This document shows positions 53,589 through 64,000 of a stretch of 64,000 nt of DNA, piece after piece. Location of the stretch: assembly GCA_003868215.1 (NCBI GenBank), contig QWDQ01000083.1, forward strand, positions 22,628-86,627. Direction: 5' to 3'. The DNA comes from Pseudophaeomoniella oleicola (lineage: Eukaryota; Ascomycota; Eurotiomycetes; Phaeomoniellales; Phaeomoniellaceae). How positions within the stretch are numbered: position 1 is the first letter of the stretch; every line of letters begins with the position of its first letter. Below the pieces are notes generated by a model. That model saw only the letters and a list, made by a program, of their open reading frames with translations, did not search any database and was not told the DNA's origin. The translations under genes and the position numbers were made by a program.

Positions 53589-56500
53589 TAGAATACGATT
53601 GTAGCTTAGACGATACCCATAGTGACTATGACGAATACGCAGTACATTTGATGGAGTCAACCTAGCTACCTTGAACTCCTGGGAGTCTTTGTAGCTGTCG
53701 GTGATGTACATACTCCGTACATCTTTCACGGTACGCTTATACTATGATAAGCACTTCAGAACATAGTAGTACAGAGTAGGTATCTACTTCGAGCTGATGG
53801 TGTTTAGCGGGGCGTCCAATGACCGGGTTTGGATGTCATGTCAGCTGAGCTAATCATCCGATACAGCGGGAGAGCCACTACCGGGTGATCGTCTCGTTGC
53901 TAATCTACGACGCGTACAATGGATCTACCTGGTAATAGATAGTCTTTACTGACTGTTTGTATGTAGTTTCTACTCTTTCATCATCAAGTGACTGCTCTCG
54001 GCTGATACAAAAGGGAGGTCGACAGTATTCACATCCTAATCGGTCATCTGCCATAATTAATTACTACTTCCCTCTTTCTGGAGTGGCAGTAGAGTATGAG
54101 TAGAGTGAGTACTATGTACAGTATTACACCAATGACGATCCATCACATGCCAATTGAGGGTTTCAGGGTTCAGTTTCATGCTTTATCCCATGTCGTGGCT
54201 GCAGCAGGGCATGACACAGATGACCCGGTTACAAAAGGACGATCGGGAGGGAGTGGAGGGTTAGCGACAATACATACTACGGTAGTACTATGGTAGTATC
54301 ATAGTAGTAGGGGACCAGGGGTTTTACTGTACGGGCGACACCAGCCATACACCACCACGTAGGCTGCTGGGGTCATGGTACAGATAAGCCATGCTTCAGA
54401 CATGTACTACGGTATGTGATTGATCAACTGATAGGCTGGAACTTAGCTTGACACGGAGTCCTACAGGTACACCAATTGATTCAAGTGATGGGCTCCCTTT
54501 CATGCACGATCGATGCGAACAAACAAGACCAAGCAAGACCAGAGCGCGCCACGTCGGGCCGTATGAGAAGCTGGGCCTTTCCCTCTGGATTCCTATCGAA
54601 AAGCCGCGGCCTGAAACTACGGCGCAAGGAGCACAACCTATTCCTTTCCAGCTTGCCCTAATTTTCTTTTCCTTTTCCCTGAATTTCTCTTTTGCCGTTC
54701 ACTCATGTCTAGCCTCACATATTTCCAACTATTAATAATGAAGAACTCGTTAAAGCGGAGTCTCAATGGAAGAATTTTCTGAGAGAGAAAATAATTTTCC
54801 AATGCGAACCAATTGATAGCGCGATGGAAGAGTGAAGAATCCAGATAATTGACAATCGATAAGGCGAAACAGATTTCAGGCATCCACCGACCGAGCCACC
54901 ACGGCACCGTCATCGTCAACTCGTCAACTCGTCCCGAATTGGGGCGAAGAATGAAGTGGGTACACGTATATATCGCCTCCACCACGCCTACGACTACTAC
55001 TACTAGTACGTACGTGGTGTGCTTTCCTTCTTTTTCACATGAAAAAGGGAAGAAGGGAATATCAACGACCATGCAGGGTTCCAAATCAGAGAAGGGGAAA
55101 ACAGGGACACCTCAGCTTGTTCACGTCTTCGTGGCTGTGATGGGGGTTGGATTGGATCCCATTGGCTGCTTTCGGTCAATTGATATTGCAGTAGTTGGAT
55201 AGTTGAACATGCCCTTGAAACAACGGAATCCCCCAGTAGGAATCAGTCCACGCTGGATTCACTACGAGATGATGGTATGATGGTTACAGCCATGATATAG
55301 GATACTTAAAGGGGGGGGAGCATATAAAACTACCTTATGGCATGAGATCAGGTTATCATCCAACGGATCCTGAGCAGCCGAGTAATGAAAAGTACAGCTA
55401 CAGTAGAAGAATCTGGCTGCCTAAATCAAATAATCAAATTAACTGGAGTCATTCATTGATGGATTGATTTCCAATGTCTTGACTCATCTCATCTAATTAT
55501 TCTCCTCTTCTCTTCTCTTCTCTTGGTGGGAAGGGACGGGCGCAGGAATGAAAGATAGATATTGTGTCTATACGCTTATAGACGGCATAACTGCAGGTAT
55601 TACTGTAGGCGTTGACCATGACCTTATTATTCTGTTACAGGTAAGGGCAATAGGCATAAGGACAAGAAAATGTTCTGGCCAGTCCCCGGACACGGTCAAC
55701 TCGGTCCTTAGTCGATGTTCCTTTTAGCGTTTCCTTAGTGGCCTTAGTCTCCTTCGGTCTTAATGTAGTATGACTCTGACTCTCTCTATTTCCTCCTAAC
55801 GTTATTCTCTTCTCTTCCTTTCCCTCTTCGCCCCCCCTCCACTGAGCCAGTCGAACCATCTCACTTCTTGTTATTGATTGATTCACTTTCTTTCCCCCCC
55901 CTTTCAAGCCAGAAAAGAAGACCAACCAGATTGTCATGGAGTGTCTACTGCTTAGTTGATGACCAATATCTTTCCATTGGAATCATTCCTCTTCCCACCA
56001 ATCATCATCTCCGTCTACCGACCGTATTCCCACTATTCTTCTCCCTGCTGGAATCTTCCAATTGAATTGGGTATCGAATCATGACCTATTGGGCGCTTAC
56101 TATTCAATGCCCACACCCATGAATGAAACAAACAAGATCTTTGAGTGTAGACAGAGCAAAGACAGCGAGAAAGAGGGAAGAGGCCACAGAATCATGACCA
56201 GTACAGTATCCGTCCATCTGACACCACCCCATCTCTCCCCCCCCAATCCCCAATCACCCTTCTTTGACAGGATCTGTATGTCCTGATTATCTTGATTGCC
56301 TCATTCTCTCCTTCCTTGTTGCCTTACAGTAGAAAGCTGTACTGTACAACCCAAACACATCCGGTTTGCCTGGTGATCAATTGACTTGTCGCTGGTAAAA
56401 GCAACGGCCCAATTGACTCCGACAGATTGCTGCCTGACCTCTACGTGTGATTCACCACAACCATCAACCACCCCACCACTTTGACCGTGCGCCTGAAAGC

Positions 56501-57041
56501 ACTGCCCATAATTCTAGACGACCATCAGCCGCATAGCTGTGCTTTTCTTTCATCCTTTCTGTCATTTTCTTTTCTTTCCCATTGCCATTGCCATCTACGT
56601 GGTATCCAACATTAGGCCACCGTTTTTGTGGGCGCATTTCCGATATATCAATCGACCGGCTCAATTGTGGCAACGCGCTCCGCGGGCACCGAGACGTTGC
56701 GACAATCCCAACATTTGGCACGCACTCGCACTTCACTTGCAATCAATACCGACAATCAGACTATTGTTCATTCATTGACTCATCATTCTATCTCAAACCT
56801 AAAAAATCCTTCACATATATCAATTCATCGCCACTCCCCCGGTTTCTGCGGTATTACTATTACTACGTACAACATCCTCGCGGTCAGATCTTAAGTCCGC
56901 CGACTCCGCCACCTCCGCAAGTAGCGAGCCTGCCTTGACAAGCCAATTGATCGACCATCCGCTCGACCTTTGTTCGGTATTATTAATTGATTCAAAGCTA
57001 CCGTATCTCGCTCAGAGTCGACAACCTTCCTACAACATCGC
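53589..57041. other. 3.4-kb gene-free block
   Basis: No supported gene. Features seen: a run of TAGTA words (TACTACGGTAGTACTATGGTAGTATCATAGTAGTAG, 54,278-54,310 region) with imperfect palindromes, CTACTACTACTAGTACGTACG-like sequence near 54,990-55,015, TCTTCTCTTCTCTTCTC near 55,505-55,525, and G or C runs near 55,310 and 55,890. The right end (56,800-57,040) is pyrimidine-rich and is probably the leader of the SWIRM gene. Confidence 0.4.
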
Positions 57042-58367
57042 ATGTCGCAAACCATCACTGTCAACATGGACAAACCAGATATGGATCGACCGATCCTCTC
57101 CAATCCCCTCCCAACGCCGGAGGAGCCTATCTTTGACAGCTTCAAGGCTTTTGATCAGACTGAGATCAAAAGGCCAAAGAGTACATCCTTACCGATCGCA
57201 TATCCGTCGGTCAATCAAGAGAACGAATCAATACCGTCATCTTCACTGAAGAGGAAGAGGAGCTACGAGGATGCGGCCGGTCATGAGCAACCGGATGACG
57301 GCCACATCATGCTCGATCAAGCAGGGCCAATGCAAGACTTTGTAATGGTCGACCCGGAAATCGATGATGGCGAATGCTCTCAGTCCGATGTAGCCTTGTT
57401 CACTCCCCGTATGCCGGCAGGACAGCCACGATCTGGCCTTGTCGAACGACAATACAGCCTCAATCCACGACAGTATCTGCTGGGCCTGATATCTGAAGTC
57501 AGCAAGGTCAAAGCCGAGGTGAGACAAGTCAACGAGGCGAAGAGAAAGGCTGAGGCCATCAAGAAGGCAAAGGAAAAGGCGACAAGCCGTCACAGAGCAA
57601 CCCTCGCTAATGATTCGCCATCGACGAAGCAGCGGCCGCTCACTTCCTCGCCGGTTGTTGAAGTCGTCGACCCCGTGACGCCACCACATCGACCAACGCG
57701 GACTCGTGCGATTACCCCTGCTGTCAGCAAGACACCAAAAGTTCTGGCCACGCCACCACCGACGACCCCTCGTCGTATTTCGAATGGACGTAAGAAGGTC
57801 AAGGCCACACCGAAGGCGGATGGTCCCCCAAGCAAGAAGCAGAAGAAAGGGCCTGGTCTGGTTGATATCCGTCAGAACGCCATCAAATCGACTCTGAACA
57901 AGCGATGGGAAGTACTTGGCATGAACACCAACCAGGGCAAAGGCCAGTACAAGTTATTTGAAGACGCATACATTCCACCGATCGATCTCGACAAAGTTCC
58001 CGACGCTGGTCCATGTAAACGAGAAGGTGCTCAACTCAAGGAACTGTCCAAAGACGACCCTGTTATGGACCAGCTTCATCCCAAGGAATTCGAGGTTGCG
58101 GAATGGATGCGTGCTTCGGCCGGCGAATACTTGTGCCAGAAACGACGGTTCTTTCTTGGTCTGGCTCAATGGTGGCAATTTGGTTACACCGAGTGCAAGC
58201 CAGCGCACGTGCAGTGGTTCTGCAATCAAGATGGCAATAGCTCGTCATACATGCACAGCGTCTACAAGAAGTGGGGGTGGCTTGACCGTGCTTTGTACTC
58301 TGACGAACTCATTGCCGGACTCCCGCTGCTTGTCGAATCCAAAGCTGTCAATCCGGATGCTGCCTAG
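57042..58367 (+). CDS. SWIRM-domain protein (fungal Fun19/Laf-like)
   Basis: SWIRM domains are helical modules found in chromatin-modifying complexes, where they bind DNA or histone tails. One exon, 441 aa. The N-terminal 300 residues are disordered and basic, with nuclear localisation-like clusters (LKRKRSY, SNGRKKVK, SKKQKKG) and a short helix (QYLLGLISEVSKVKAEVRQV). The SWIRM domain is at about residues 345-430: DQLHPKEFEVAEWMRASAGE, YLCQKRRFFLGL, KPAHVQWFCNQDGNSSSYMH and KKWGWLD, the last being the family's hallmark end. Stand-alone fungal SWIRM proteins of this type include Fun19 in budding yeast and Laf1/2 in fission yeast. The specific complex is not deducible here. Confidence 0.85.
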   Translation: MSQTITVNMDKPDMDRPILSNPLPTPEEPIFDSFKAFDQTEIKRPKSTSLPIAYPSVNQENESIPSSSLKRKRSYEDAAGHEQPDDGHIMLDQAGPMQDFVMVDPEIDDGECSQSDVALFTPRMPAGQPRSGLVERQYSLNPRQYLLGLISEVSKVKAEVRQVNEAKRKAEAIKKAKEKATSRHRATLANDSPSTKQRPLTSSPVVEVVDPVTPPHRPTRTRAITPAVSKTPKVLATPPPTTPRRISNGRKKVKATPKADGPPSKKQKKGPGLVDIRQNAIKSTLNKRWEVLGMNTNQGKGQYKLFEDAYIPPIDLDKVPDAGPCKREGAQLKELSKDDPVMDQLHPKEFEVAEWMRASAGEYLCQKRRFFLGLAQWWQFGYTECKPAHVQWFCNQDGNSSSYMHSVYKKWGWLDRALYSDELIAGLPLLVESKAVNPDAA

Positions 58368-59234
58368 TTCCAAGCTGTGCAGTTAGGCAGACACGTCACC
58401 CGCGCTTCTGCGCATCACACCAGACACGGCATTATCGAACCCATCTTTTTTAACGAGTTCTCTTATGCTGTCATGTCAACGCTTTGAATCTCCTATTATC
58501 GGTTTCGGACGACCAGCAGGTTCTGATCTCGTCCGAAGCTCATTTCAAGGAGTTGGAAATGGAACACAGATTTTGATGTCTTATGAAAGGATGAAGATCA
58601 CAGATTGATACCCCCTTACCACACGCACACACGGAGTCTTCGATTTTGTTCCTAACATGGGAGGATAGGATTGGGTTGGATCGGGGTTGGCGTTTATTGA
58701 CAGGTTTTTCTCGACTCTGATCCCATAGGTAGTTTTTTCCCATCAAGCTAGCATCTCCATTTTTTTCGAAATTATCAAATCATTGATATCTATCTACCTC
58801 AACTCACTCAATATCTTCCCATCCTGTCTATCTCAAAAGGAGTCCACATGTGCCAAGCCAATCATGACCTTTCGAGGTAAATAGATCTAAGTTACCCCTG
58901 AGTGTTTTTTTTTTCTCCTTCCCCCTTTGTCAACATCAACAATTTTGTTTACTCGTCGTAGATGTTGTCAATTAGATATATCCAATGTAGGTAAGGTAGG
59001 TAGAACTAGTAATGCATCTCTATCCCTTTTCTTTTCTTTTCTTCTCTTTAAACCCCTCGAAAAGGATCCTTCGGCAATGACCAATTGTCTACCAAACATC
59101 TAATTACTTTATTTTGATAGGGAGAGAGAGAGAGAGAGAGAGACGAGGGTGATTTGCTCCAAGAATCAGAGAGTGCCACTGGTGATTGATGATATTTCGC
59201 TTTTCTTCTCTGCTTTGTACCTACATATATATAT
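58368..59234. other. Convergent spacer, AG/CT repeats
   Basis: Between the 3' ends of the SWIRM gene and the ketopantoate reductase gene. GTAGGTAAGGTAGGTAG at 58,986-59,003 and a (GA)n run at about 59,122-59,142. No gene. Confidence 0.45.
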
Positions 59235-59367
59235 CTCTCTCTCTTTATATACATAGCAAGCGTATTGAATCACAATTTACTTTTACTTTTCCCCTTCTCT
59301 CTCTCTTTATATACATAGCAAGCGTATTGAATCACAATTTACTTTTACTTTTCCCCTTCTCTCTCTC
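59235..59367. repeat. 62-bp perfect tandem duplication spanning a stop codon
   Basis: Two identical 62-bp units, 59235-59296 and 59297-59358, followed by nine bases of a third (59359-59367). Each unit begins with a CT run, then TTTATATACATAGCAAGCG, then ATTGAATCACAATTTACTTT. The minus-strand ketopantoate reductase gene ends inside the second unit (stop at 59332-59334), so its last codons, stop and start of 3' UTR are present twice, the second time downstream as non-coding sequence. Confidence 0.92.
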
Positions 59368-60381
59368 ACGATCCCGTTTCTCCTGCGCCCCCTTCAACAG
59401 CGCATACATCGTCTCCAATCTCGGCATCTCAATCCCTCGGTCCCGTGCAATACGGATTGGATTGCCCAGGATCACCTCGAGTTCCATGGGCCGACCGGCG
59501 GCCCAATCGAGTTGCATGCTAGGCACGCTGCCGGAGGTGTTTTTGCGGGTGCTTTGGAGGATTTGGGATGGAGTGGCGAATTTGGAAGCGGGGAAAGATT
59601 CAGGGCCGAAAATGGAGGTCGCGGCCGAGAGGACTTCGTGCATGACGGCGAGGAGGTGAGAAGACAAATGGGAGGAGGCGGACATGGTGGAGTTGGGAAG
59701 GCCGCCCGTGAGAACGGAGGTGGGGTTCATGGAGGCGTTGAGTGCGGTTTTGTGCCAGCGGAGGAGTTGGAGGGAGGGGTGGGTGTGGGAGGAGGCGTCG
59801 TGGATGGAGCCGCGGTGTAAGAGGGTGACGAAGTCGGTGGTGCGTTGGGAGAGGTGAGTGAGGGTCTGAGACTCGGGCGTGTTGTTGTTGTTGTCGTCGA
59901 CGACGTACGGGCCGATGCTGATGCGGGTCCAGCGGTTGTGTTTGATGATGCCCGGCTCGGTTTGGGCGGCGCTGACGATCGTCACGGCGCTGAGGATCGT
60001 AGCAGATGGGAACCGTTTCGCATACGGCTCCTCAACGCCCAGTCCGTTCTGGACGATCACGATCGCAGTCTCTGGTCCGACGAGTCCTTCCAATACAACG
60101 GAATCATCACTGATGTCTGGAAGTGCCTTTGTGCTGACGACGAGATAATCCCATCCTATCCCACTAGAGCGGGCTTCATCCGGATTCCGGAATGTGTGCT
60201 TGGGCACAAATGTGTAGTCTCCGTACGACGGTGACGAGATATGGAATCCTGAGGCTTTGACTGCTGCGTAGTTGGATCTACAAATAACTGATACTTCGAT
60301 GTCGGGGACTTTGGCAAGCCGTGATGCATAAAACGCTCCGACGGCACCGGCACCAATGATCAATATGTTGACTGTTGCCAT
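59332..60381 (-). CDS. Ketopantoate reductase (2-dehydropantoate 2-reductase), ApbA/PanE family
   Basis: NADPH-dependent reductase that turns 2-dehydropantoate into pantoate for coenzyme A synthesis, or a paralogue acting on a related keto acid. One exon, 349 aa, ATG at 60381. The N-terminal Rossmann fold has GAGAVG at 10-15 (NILIIGAGAVGAFYASRL) and a cofactor-binding CRSNYAAVKASGF. The middle has VVSTKALPD and IVQNGLGVEE, typical of the family. The C-terminal helical domain carries WHKTALNASMNPTSVLTGG, whose Lys is the expected catalytic residue, with Asn nearby, and MQLDWAAGRPMELEVILGNP. The basic tail (EKRDREREKGKSKSKL) is low-complexity and lies partly in the 62-bp tandem duplication. Confidence 0.88.
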   Translation of the reverse strand: MATVNILIIGAGAVGAFYASRLAKVPDIEVSVICRSNYAAVKASGFHISSPSYGDYTFVPKHTFRNPDEARSSGIGWDYLVVSTKALPDISDDSVVLEGLVGPETAIVIVQNGLGVEEPYAKRFPSATILSAVTIVSAAQTEPGIIKHNRWTRISIGPYVVDDNNNNTPESQTLTHLSQRTTDFVTLLHRGSIHDASSHTHPSLQLLRWHKTALNASMNPTSVLTGGLPNSTMSASSHLSSHLLAVMHEVLSAATSIFGPESFPASKFATPSQILQSTRKNTSGSVPSMQLDWAAGRPMELEVILGNPIRIARDRGIEMPRLETMYALLKGAQEKRDREREKGKSKSKL

Positions 60382-62008
60382 GAAGACACGAGTGATTGGA
60401 GTCTACTCCTCGCAACACAACCAACCCGCAATCCTGGGCCTTCACTCTTCGTCAAGATCCGGTTGTTGACTGTTCATCTGATTGACGTGACACTGTGCTC
60501 CCACGAACCTGGACTGTGGTCTCACGAAGAAGATCAAGGGCTGTACATTAACCCTGAGGGAATATCGTCACGTCACTCTTCCAACTACTCCAACTGCTTC
60601 TTTCGTTGCAACGTGCTGTGCTGTGCTGTGGAGAGAGTGGGAGGATCAATGGAAGCTCAGCTCAGTACGGTCAAGTACCTCGGCTAAGATCTTTCCCAAT
60701 TGAGGATCCTCGATCTTATCTCTAATTAATTAGTGAATACCTTTTTCCGTCCCGTTAAGCCATGGACCGCTTCTCCAAGTTCCAGGTAAAGGGTTTAATA
60801 AAGATTAGTTGACCTTTGGTTTACCTGGGCGTCTTTGCTTGAGATATTGTAGGAGGACTCTCATTATTGCATTGTTGCCTCTGATTTCACATTACCCAGT
60901 TCACATATCAATGGCACACGTCAACGTTCTATGCAGATATGCAAGACGAATCCAGATTCGGATGTCATTTCTCTCATTCATATGAGGATCTTTCTCACCA
61001 AAAAGTCCCCGGCGAGCTGGTCATTGACTTCATGTGTTGACCAGCAACGCGAGGCGGCAGAGGAGAGAATCTATATAATTACTGTTATCAGAGTCACAAT
61101 ATTATCAACATCAGTCGGTCCGATATCACCTGGTCTTATTGCATTAAACGATTGGACACAATTGCACGATATCGCTATCATGTTTCATGTTTGCACTTGG
61201 AGACAAGACGCCACAGTCCAGTACCATCACCAACATCAGTCTACTCGGACGCAACGGTTTCCGTCGGAAGATGCGGTAAGCTGGTGAGATGGTGAGATGG
61301 CGAGGTGGTGAGGTGAGGGCGCCATCATCTCGTTGGCACTGTCCACAGTATCTATTTCGAGCATTCTCGTATTCCAGCCGCAGTCATACATACTTCACGC
61401 CTGCTCTACTGCAAGGTAGGCGAAGTCGGTGGACCAAACACCCTCGGCCGCATCATGAAATTCTCCGCCAGCTGCCGCTTGGGCCACGATAACTTGGTAT
61501 CATTGGATCTCAACCGTTTCCTCTTTGCCAGCATATGAAACATTATTCCCAGTAAGTTACCACGTCGCGTTTGCACTGACCGGTTCTCAATCTCTTCGGT
61601 CTCTCGTCATTTTTGGCCTTTTGCCGACGTTTCCCTTGCAGTCGAAAACTCTATGCTTATCAGGATTTGCCCAATGGACAGGCATTATCTTCCATGCTTG
61701 CGATAATGCTTGACGGTCCGTTATTGCTGTACTACGTAGTGGTTCAAGTATGTTGTTTAACTGATACAAGATCTCATCTTCGCCCAGGGGTCTTGATTCA
61801 AGCGGGTTTGCAGCATCCTTTCATCTAAACCCTTGTGTGTGTCGTCCATTTATTTTTCTACTTTGTCTGGCCCTGCAGTTCGTTTCCTTTTCCAGGTGCC
61901 GTGTCTTTGCTTTCTCATTCTTTCGTTCGGTAATACATTTCTTATGTTCAGGCAGTCGCATAGGCTTGCGACATCACAGTACGCAGTCTTCGTTGTCGTG
62001 GCCGGTCC
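60382..62008. other. 1.6-kb divergent spacer before the GH49 gene
   Basis: Divergent promoters of the ketopantoate reductase (-) and GH49 gene (+). Contains GATGGTGAGATGGCGAGGTGG-type repeats at about 61,283-61,316 and an ACTACGTAGT palindrome at 61,731-61,740. No convincing gene; small frames at 60,931 and 61,833 lack family features. Confidence 0.4.
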
Positions 62009-63934
62009 ATGCTTCCCGGTCATGCGATGAGTCTGTTCAGCTGTTTTTATAAGTATCTTGCCTGGACCTTGGTGCTCTCGGTCGTGTGTGAGGCACGTTC
62101 GGCGCATATCCCTCTGGAATCACGATCTCAACCCGTCATTGCCGCGGCGAATGACCAATACCTGCACACATGGTGGCATACCGAGGCAACGAAAAATGTG
62201 AAGACCGCTGTCGCCGATGGGGTCGTCCGTCGGTCACACTTGTACACTGTACAAGTGGCTTCCGGATTTGCTAAGGAGACTTTCTACAGATCCTTCGTCT
62301 ATGCCGCTATTCCCAGAAACGGCAACGGCAATATTGTGGTGCCTGGAGATCCAGACTCTACCACGACTGATAATGATGGCATGTAAGTTGTACTCCATGG
62401 TATGGGAAATGCACCTTATCTAACGGACACCGTGAACAGCACTGTTGAAGCCAGTCTTGGGATGAGCATGTCATGGACACAGTTTCTGTACTCAACTGAC
62501 GCGATCGTCAAGATATCACGACCTTACGGACTCGGGGCTTCTGCTGAAAGCATCACAATCCGTCCGACAAACCTCGGGTACAGGGTATGGGATTCTGATG
62601 GTGATCTCTACATAAGCGTGCCTTACACTAAACAAGGAGCACGCTTCTCGGTGGAATTTCCTGATAATCTCTATACGTTTCACAACAATTGTACCACGCC
62701 GGCAGATTGCTATCACGTCAACACTTTTACCGACGACGATGTTGTCATGGGGACCGAGCCTATCAATTCGCTGATGATCTTCGCCAGTCCGTTTCCTCAA
62801 GCGGATATGGTACCAGACTTGACTGCATCCTCGACACTATTGGTCAAGCCGGGTCTTGTTACAGGACTCGAGAACACGAAGTGCAGCACCGTCGCATTTC
62901 AGCCGGGGGTGTATTGGTTCTCGGGAACCGCACATGCCAACCTGAGCTCAAATGTGGACTGGGTCTATCTCGCTCCTGGCGCGTATGTCAAGGGTGCTGT
63001 ACAATTCAATACTGCTGCGACCACCATGAAGGCTACTGGACATGGAGTGCTTTCGGGAGAGCAGTATGTCTACCAAGCGAACCCATTCTCGGGATATTCC
63101 AACAACTTCTCAAATGCAGACAGTCTGAGAATGTGGAGGGGCACGAGTGCGCCGAATGTACAACAGACGTTATATGTCAACGGCGTCACGATCAGTTCAC
63201 CGCCCTTCAACACCTTGGACTTTAACGGAGACCTGGAGACGGTATCCGTTCACGCATGGGACTACAAGCAAGTCGGCGCCTTCTTCGCTCAGACCGATGG
63301 CCTCACCTTATACCCCGGCTCCACGGTCCAGGATGTGTTCTACCACTCCAACGACGACACGATCAAAACTTACTACCCCGACGTCTCGGTCCAGGGCGTG
63401 ACGGTCTGGAAAGGCACGACGGCGCCCATCATCCAGTTCGGCTGGGCCTCACGCTCGCTTTCGAACATCACCGTCAATAACGTCAACGTGATCCACTCGC
63501 GCTGGGCTGCCAACACGAGCCATCCGAGCCTGATCGGCGCCAACCAACTCTACGGCGCCTCTGAGTTCGACACGGCGACCGCCAACCTCTCCAACGCCAT
63601 CACGGACCTGACCTTCTCCAACATCCGCAGCGAAGGCGTCAGCGGCAACCTGTTCCGCATCGTCCCGCTCGCCAACATCACGAACCTGACGATCGAGAAC
63701 GTCTACATCGAGCAGTACCCGCCCATCTCGACCGGCATCCGTGACAGCCAGTTGCCCCTCTGGTACGATCCGGACGGCAACCCGGTTGCCATCAACGGCT
63801 TCACCGTCCGCAATCTGCAGGTCGGCGACGTCCCCGTGTCATACCACAAATTGAACTGGGAGATCGGTCAGATCGGCAGTTTGAACATCGCCCAGCATTT
63901 CACTAGTTCTGGATCGGTTCAAGTTTCTCAATGA
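62009..63934 (+). CDS. Secreted GH49 glycoside hydrolase (dextranase/isopullulanase type)
   Basis: GH49 enzymes are inverting endo-hydrolases of dextran (alpha-1,6) or pullulan. Two exons, 62009-62382 and 62440-63934 (57-bp intron, GTAAGT donor), give 622 aa; an in-frame ATG at 62027 would give 616. The start is followed by a signal peptide (SLFSCFYKYLAWTLVLSVVC). The N-terminal beta-sandwich is about residues 40-200; a right-handed parallel beta-helix follows, with the repeated N-x-T/N-V pattern (LSNITVNNVNVIHSRW, ITNLTIENVYIEQ). Three Asp fit the GH49 catalytic set: QTDG (Asp411) and SNDD (Asp430, Asp431), separated by 19 and 20 residues as in isopullulanase (353, 372, 373). Several N-glycosylation sites. 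The 3' third has strongly C-ending codons. Substrate between dextran and pullulan is not decided by sequence. Confidence 0.9.
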
Positions 63935-64000
63935 AGTTATTTTGTGTCTTTCTCCTTTGATAATTCTTGTTTTTATTGTTTCACAAGATGTGTGTCTGTT
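63935..64000. other. Start of the GH49 3' UTR
   Basis: T-rich sequence directly after the GH49 stop codon, cut by the window edge. Confidence 0.5.

Noticed and set aside
59235-59367. CRISPR-like or satellite array
   Set aside because: Only two full units placed head to tail with no distinct spacers; a simple tandem duplication.
1-64000. tRNA, 5S rRNA or riboswitch genes
   Set aside because: By eye I found no A-box/B-box pair with a foldable cloverleaf and no 5S core; a tRNAscan-SE or Infernal run would be needed to exclude them.

Overview
The window is nuclear DNA of a filamentous ascomycete (Pezizomycotina). The evidence is short introns of about 45-200 bp with GT..AG ends and CTNAC-like branch sites, an abaA-type TEA conidiation regulator, a White-Collar-2-type PAS/GATA photoreceptor partner, an intron-poor RAD50, and long gene-sparse spacers. 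I could not place it to class from sequence alone. There are no operons, CRISPR arrays or phage, and I saw no intact transposon or convincing tRNA/rRNA gene.

Layout. 0.4-1.1 kb: SNX3-type sorting nexin (-). 2.2-2.9 kb: small hypothetical (+). 4.4-6.5 kb: nine-exon DEAD-box RNA helicase (-). 8.9-9.5 kb: hypothetical (+). 10.0-10.7 kb: LC8 dynein light chain built from seven tiny exons (-), divergent from MRD1 (11.1-13.8 kb, +), a five-RRM rRNA-processing factor. 14.85-17.5 kb: abaA (+), with a dense run of AbaA-type CATTCY sites upstream. 19.8-26.0 kb: ATG2 (-), divergent from an ADGF/CECR1-type adenosine deaminase (27.0-28.7 kb, +). 29.65-31.3 kb: FHA-plus-kinase gene (-) carrying a frameshift and an in-frame stop. 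32.2 kb: hypothetical (+). 33.7-35.8 kb: ELL-like elongation factor (-). 35.8-39.7 kb: a 4-kb gene-free block rich in TACCTAAGGTA-type and CTACGTAG palindromes. 39.7-41.1 kb: PP4 regulatory subunit 2 (+). 42.6-44.0 kb: wc-2/lreB (-), sharing a 447-bp divergent promoter with RAD50 (44.4-48.3 kb, +). 49.9-51.7 kb: disordered, tail-anchored hypothetical (+). 52.3-53.6 kb: TAD3 (+). 57.0-58.4 kb: SWIRM-domain protein (+). 59.3-60.4 kb: ketopantoate reductase (-), its stop codon inside a 62-bp tandem duplication. 62.0-63.9 kb: secreted GH49 dextranase/isopullulanase-type hydrolase (+).

Functionally these are mostly unrelated housekeeping genes (endosomal sorting, rRNA processing, autophagy, DNA repair, tRNA editing, CoA precursor synthesis, transcription) mixed with development and light regulators and one secreted polysaccharidase. 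They do not form a biosynthetic cluster, and I found no convincing undescribed multi-gene system. The observations most worth following are the abaA autoregulatory site array, the doubly lesioned FHA-kinase, the light-element candidates between wc-2 and RAD50, the seven-exon dynein light chain that long-ORF scanning misses, and the stop-codon-spanning tandem duplication. Exon models were checked by hand for splice consensus and reading frame; several close exactly to a multiple of three and reproduce conserved family C-termini.
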